A DNA stretch of 6,971 nucleotides from an uncultured Chthoniobacterales bacterium (GTDB taxonomy: Bacteria; Verrucomicrobiota; Verrucomicrobiia; Chthoniobacterales; UBA10450). Made by a program: the position numbers and the translations under genes. Below the pieces are notes generated by a model, which was not told where the DNA came from, made no database searches, and saw only the letters and a list, made by a program, of their open reading frames with translations. Within the stretch, counting starts at the first letter, position 1, and every line of letters starts with the position of its first letter. Positions 5,668 through 6,971 of the stretch are shown here, piece by piece. The stretch spans positions 1 to 6,971 of the forward strand of contig CATPAW010000146.1 in NCBI GenBank assembly GCA_955652255.1, written 5' to 3'.

Positions 5668-5701
5668 GATTAGTATAGATTCAATCTATATCAGATTAGT
5701 A
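5668..5701 (+). promoter_or_regulatory. Candidate operator: 17-bp palindrome flanked by direct repeats
   Basis: TATAGATT-C-AATCTATA at 5674-5690 is a perfect 8-bp inverted repeat around one base. GATTAGTA at 5668-5675 and 5694-5701 flanks and slightly overlaps it, with copies starting 26 bases apart. It lies in the only strongly AT-rich tract of the spacer, 39 to 72 bases before the ATG at 5740. TTGTAA (5653-5658) or TTGATT (5666-5671) could be a -35 element, but each has only about 15 bases to a -10-like TATAGA or TATATC, so no promoter is assigned firmly. The size and symmetry suit a dimeric regulator; the Rrf2 protein encoded downstream is the obvious candidate by proximity. Confidence 0.5.
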
Positions 5702-5739
5702 GACATTAAACAGTCGCTGAAAACCTGAGAGAACCTGAG

Positions 5740-6126
5740 ATGAAAACAATAAAACAAATGGTTGCCTTCATTTCCCTGGTCGTGTTCTGCGCGAGCGCGG
5801 TTTGGGTTGAATACAAGCTGGTCCTGCAGTTCGGAATCCTGTTTAGCTTCTTTGCGAGCACGTCCGTTTCGGTCGGGCTGTTCTTGGCCTTGCGCGCGAA
5901 ACGTGCTCGCCTGACTGAGAGTCAGCGCCGTGGGTTCCCACGGAAATTCGTCGATGACAATAAATTGAAAGAATTGGTGCGCTTGTTTTGGCAATTCCGT
6001 TTATCCAGAAAATACAGTCCAGGCACGCCGCGGACAGATGGGCTGAGCCGTGCTCGTCATGCCCGACTCTCGCAACTGAGGCGTGCGATGAAAATGGACA
6101 TGGCCAGACTTTTCAGCAACCCCTGA
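5740..6126 (+). CDS. Small two-helix membrane protein, unknown function
   Basis: I do not recognise this 128-residue protein. Two hydrophobic segments (about 6-23 and 27-51) are separated by a very short EYK-containing turn. They are followed by a basic, probably cytoplasmic tail rich in Arg and Lys (about 52-128). By the positive-inside rule both ends would be cytoplasmic. The start ATG lies within a 10-base-period duplication of AACCTGAGA (5722-5730 and 5732-5740), with only a weak GAGAG-type ribosome binding site. The stop is 26 bases before the Rrf2 gene, so the two are probably co-transcribed behind the palindromic operator. The hydrophobic N-terminal half and its codon choice look like real coding sequence; the tail is less convincing. 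An overlapping antisense frame at 5686-5994 lacks recognisable features. Confidence 0.5.
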   Translation: MKTIKQMVAFISLVVFCASAVWVEYKLVLQFGILFSFFASTSVSVGLFLALRAKRARLTESQRRGFPRKFVDDNKLKELVRLFWQFRLSRKYSPGTPRTDGLSRARHARLSQLRRAMKMDMARLFSNP

Positions 6127-6152
6127 GCATCTGGCCCTCATAACCACGAGAC

Positions 6153-6725
6153 ATGAAACTTTCGAAACGAGGAGAATACGCACTAAGGGCCCTGATTGAT
6201 CTTGGGATCGCGAAGGAACTAGGCCGCCCCATTCTGCAGGTGAGCGAGCTGGCGGCGAAAGAGAAACTCCCCGTGAAATTTCTCGAGCAGATCTTCGCGC
6301 AACTAAAACTTAACGGCTACGTTGAGAGCAAGCGCGGGAAGCTCGGCGGCTACTCACTGGCGAAGCCGATGACGCGGATCAAGTTTGGAACCGTCATTCG
6401 TCTCATCGACGGACCGATTGCACCGATTCAATGCGTCAGCAAAACGGCTTACGTCCGCTGCTCTTGCCCAGACGAAGTGCATTGCGGTTTGCGCATGCTG
6501 ATGCTCGACGTGCGCAACGCGATCGCAAAGATTCTCGATCGATACACGCTCGCCGAGATTGTTGAAATCACGTTGCGCAAGTTGCGCCGGGATAAGGTTA
6601 CGTCGCCATTTCTTCCACCATCAACCCGGCTCTGGCCAGTGTTGCTACCCGCAGTCAACGCGCGAGGTGGTGACTGGCGAGAACTCGAGTCACTCAAGCA
6701 AGTATCCAAAAAACGGAGGAAATGA
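6153..6725 (+). CDS. Rrf2-family transcriptional regulator with cysteine cluster
   Basis: This is a dimeric winged-helix DNA-binding regulator of the Rrf2 family (relatives IscR, NsrR, CymR). The N-terminus MKLSKRGEYALRALIDLG is typical. The helix-turn-helix and wing cover about 26-70, with VKFLEQIFAQLKLNGYV at 41-57 and the wing RGKLGGYSLA at 61-70. Cysteines at 94, 103, 105 and 111 (C-x8-C-x-C-x5-C, including CSCPDE) lie in the loop where IscR and NsrR bind Fe-S clusters, so sensing of iron-sulfur status, redox or NO is likely but not shown. The dimerisation helix follows at about 112-135. At 190 residues it is roughly 40 longer than common members; the extra tail is basic and ends KKRRK. 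ATG 6153 has only a weak GAG upstream. The ligand and targets are unknown. Confidence 0.9.
   Translation: MKLSKRGEYALRALIDLGIAKELGRPILQVSELAAKEKLPVKFLEQIFAQLKLNGYVESKRGKLGGYSLAKPMTRIKFGTVIRLIDGPIAPIQCVSKTAYVRCSCPDEVHCGLRMLMLDVRNAIAKILDRYTLAEIVEITLRKLRRDKVTSPFLPPSTRLWPVLLPAVNARGGDWRELESLKQVSKKRRK
6715..6719 (+). promoter_or_regulatory. Shine-Dalgarno sequence at the end of the Rrf2 gene
   Basis: GGAGG lies within the last codons of the Rrf2 gene, 8 bases before ATG 6728 and 2 bases before ATG 6722, which overlaps the Rrf2 stop as ATGA. The 8-base spacing makes 6728 the better start. It would open a frame that runs without a stop into the exported protein, so it competes with the second Shine-Dalgarno sequence at 6823. 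Confidence 0.5.
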
Positions 6726-6727
6726 AA

Positions 6728-6835
6728 ATGCAAAAGGATCAATCGAAGAAATCCAACGGTATGAATCAAGTCATCAATATTCCTTCCACGTGCCACGCCC
6801 CGGAAGCGAGAAATGTGACAACAAGGAGAAACCTA
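6728..6835 (+). other. In-frame 36-codon upstream extension of the exported protein
   Basis: From ATG 6728 the frame reads MQKDQSKKSNGMNQVINIPS and continues without a stop for 36 codons to the ATG at 6836, in the same frame. It could be an N-terminal extension of the downstream protein, but that would place about 36 polar residues before a good signal peptide, which is unusual. It could otherwise be a remnant of an earlier gene start, or an alternative translation start. It shows no domain I recognise. Confidence 0.35.
6823..6829 (+). promoter_or_regulatory. Shine-Dalgarno sequence setting the start at 6836
   Basis: AAGGAGA ends six bases before ATG 6836, close to ideal sequence and spacing. 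It favours 6836 over the in-frame ATGs at 6722 and 6728 as the main start, in agreement with the signal peptide that begins there. Confidence 0.7.
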
Positions 6836-6971
6836 ATGTTTATCAAGAAGCCCGTCTTACGGGCAGCGGGCGGGAGCCTGGCTGCAATTATTTTGCTAGC
6901 GGTCCAACCGCTTGCCGCGCAGACAACCTCCGACTCGGAGCGGCTCCAGAAACTCGAGCGCGCAGTCGAGC
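6836..6971 (+). CDS. Exported coiled-coil protein, possibly a porin (partial, 5' end only)
   Basis: Forty-five codons are visible before the window ends. MFIKKPVLRAAGG has the basic start of a Sec signal peptide. A hydrophobic core (SLAAIILLAV) follows, with a likely cleavage after LAA at residue 28, leaving QTTSDSERLQKLERAVE as the mature start. The SERLQKLERAVE segment has a heptad pattern and begins a coiled coil. In Gram-negative bacteria, and as I recall in Verrucomicrobia, such a signal peptide plus short coiled coil often introduces an outer-membrane porin; a periplasmic or other envelope protein is equally possible from this fragment. It begins 110 bases after the Rrf2 stop and is probably in the same transcript, which makes it a candidate target of that regulator. 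Confidence 0.75.
   Translation, partial: MFIKKPVLRAAGGSLAAIILLAVQPLAAQTTSDSERLQKLERAVE

Noticed and set aside
5686..5994. 102-residue antisense frame opposite the small membrane protein
   Set aside because: It has no hydrophobic or domain pattern and ends inside the palindromic operator region; the plus-strand frame has better coding character.

Overview
The window carries the downstream half of a bacterial F-type ATP synthase operon, followed by a lipid A gene, a tRNA and the start of a second, regulatory gene cluster. All supported genes lie on the + strand. LpxI and a secreted coiled-coil protein imply a Gram-negative, outer-membrane-bearing bacterium. The protein flavour, moderately high GC, weak Shine-Dalgarno sequences and heptamer-rich spacers suggest a Verrucomicrobiota member of the Chthoniobacterales type. 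That placement is inferred from general resemblance, not from a search.

Region 1 (1-4503): the last 18 codons of atpH (delta), then atpA (alpha), atpG (gamma), atpD (beta) and atpC (epsilon), in the classical H-A-G-D-C order. Together they encode the soluble F1 motor; the membrane Fo genes would lie upstream of the window. Catalytic motifs are intact, but three usually conserved spots differ: the alpha P-loop reads GDRATGKT, the beta DELSEED loop reads DELSPED, and epsilon lacks the Arg of the IDXXRA ATP-binding motif. A 13-codon ORF with a Shine-Dalgarno sequence sits between atpA and atpG.

Region 2 (4504-5458): lpxI (UDP-2,3-diacylglucosamine pyrophosphatase, lipid A pathway) follows atpC after 30 bases. 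Next come a heptamer tandem array and tRNA-Ala(GGC), which shows the diagnostic G3:U70 pair.

Region 3 (5459-5739): about 280 bases without a convincing gene. It holds an A/T-flanked hairpin directly after the tRNA, a GC-rich stretch with several hairpins, and a 14/16 copy of the tRNA 3' end. It ends in an AT-rich tract with a perfect 17-bp palindrome flanked by 8-bp direct repeats, which looks like a promoter/operator.

Region 4 (5740-6971): a small two-helix membrane protein of unknown function, an Rrf2-family regulator with four cysteines suited to an Fe-S cluster, and the start of an exported protein with a signal peptide and a coiled coil, possibly a porin. The spacing suggests one operon. 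A plausible reading is a redox-, Fe-S- or sulfur-responsive regulator controlling an envelope or transport function. The downstream genes that would settle this are outside the window. No CRISPR array, insertion sequence or clearly novel multi-gene system is visible.
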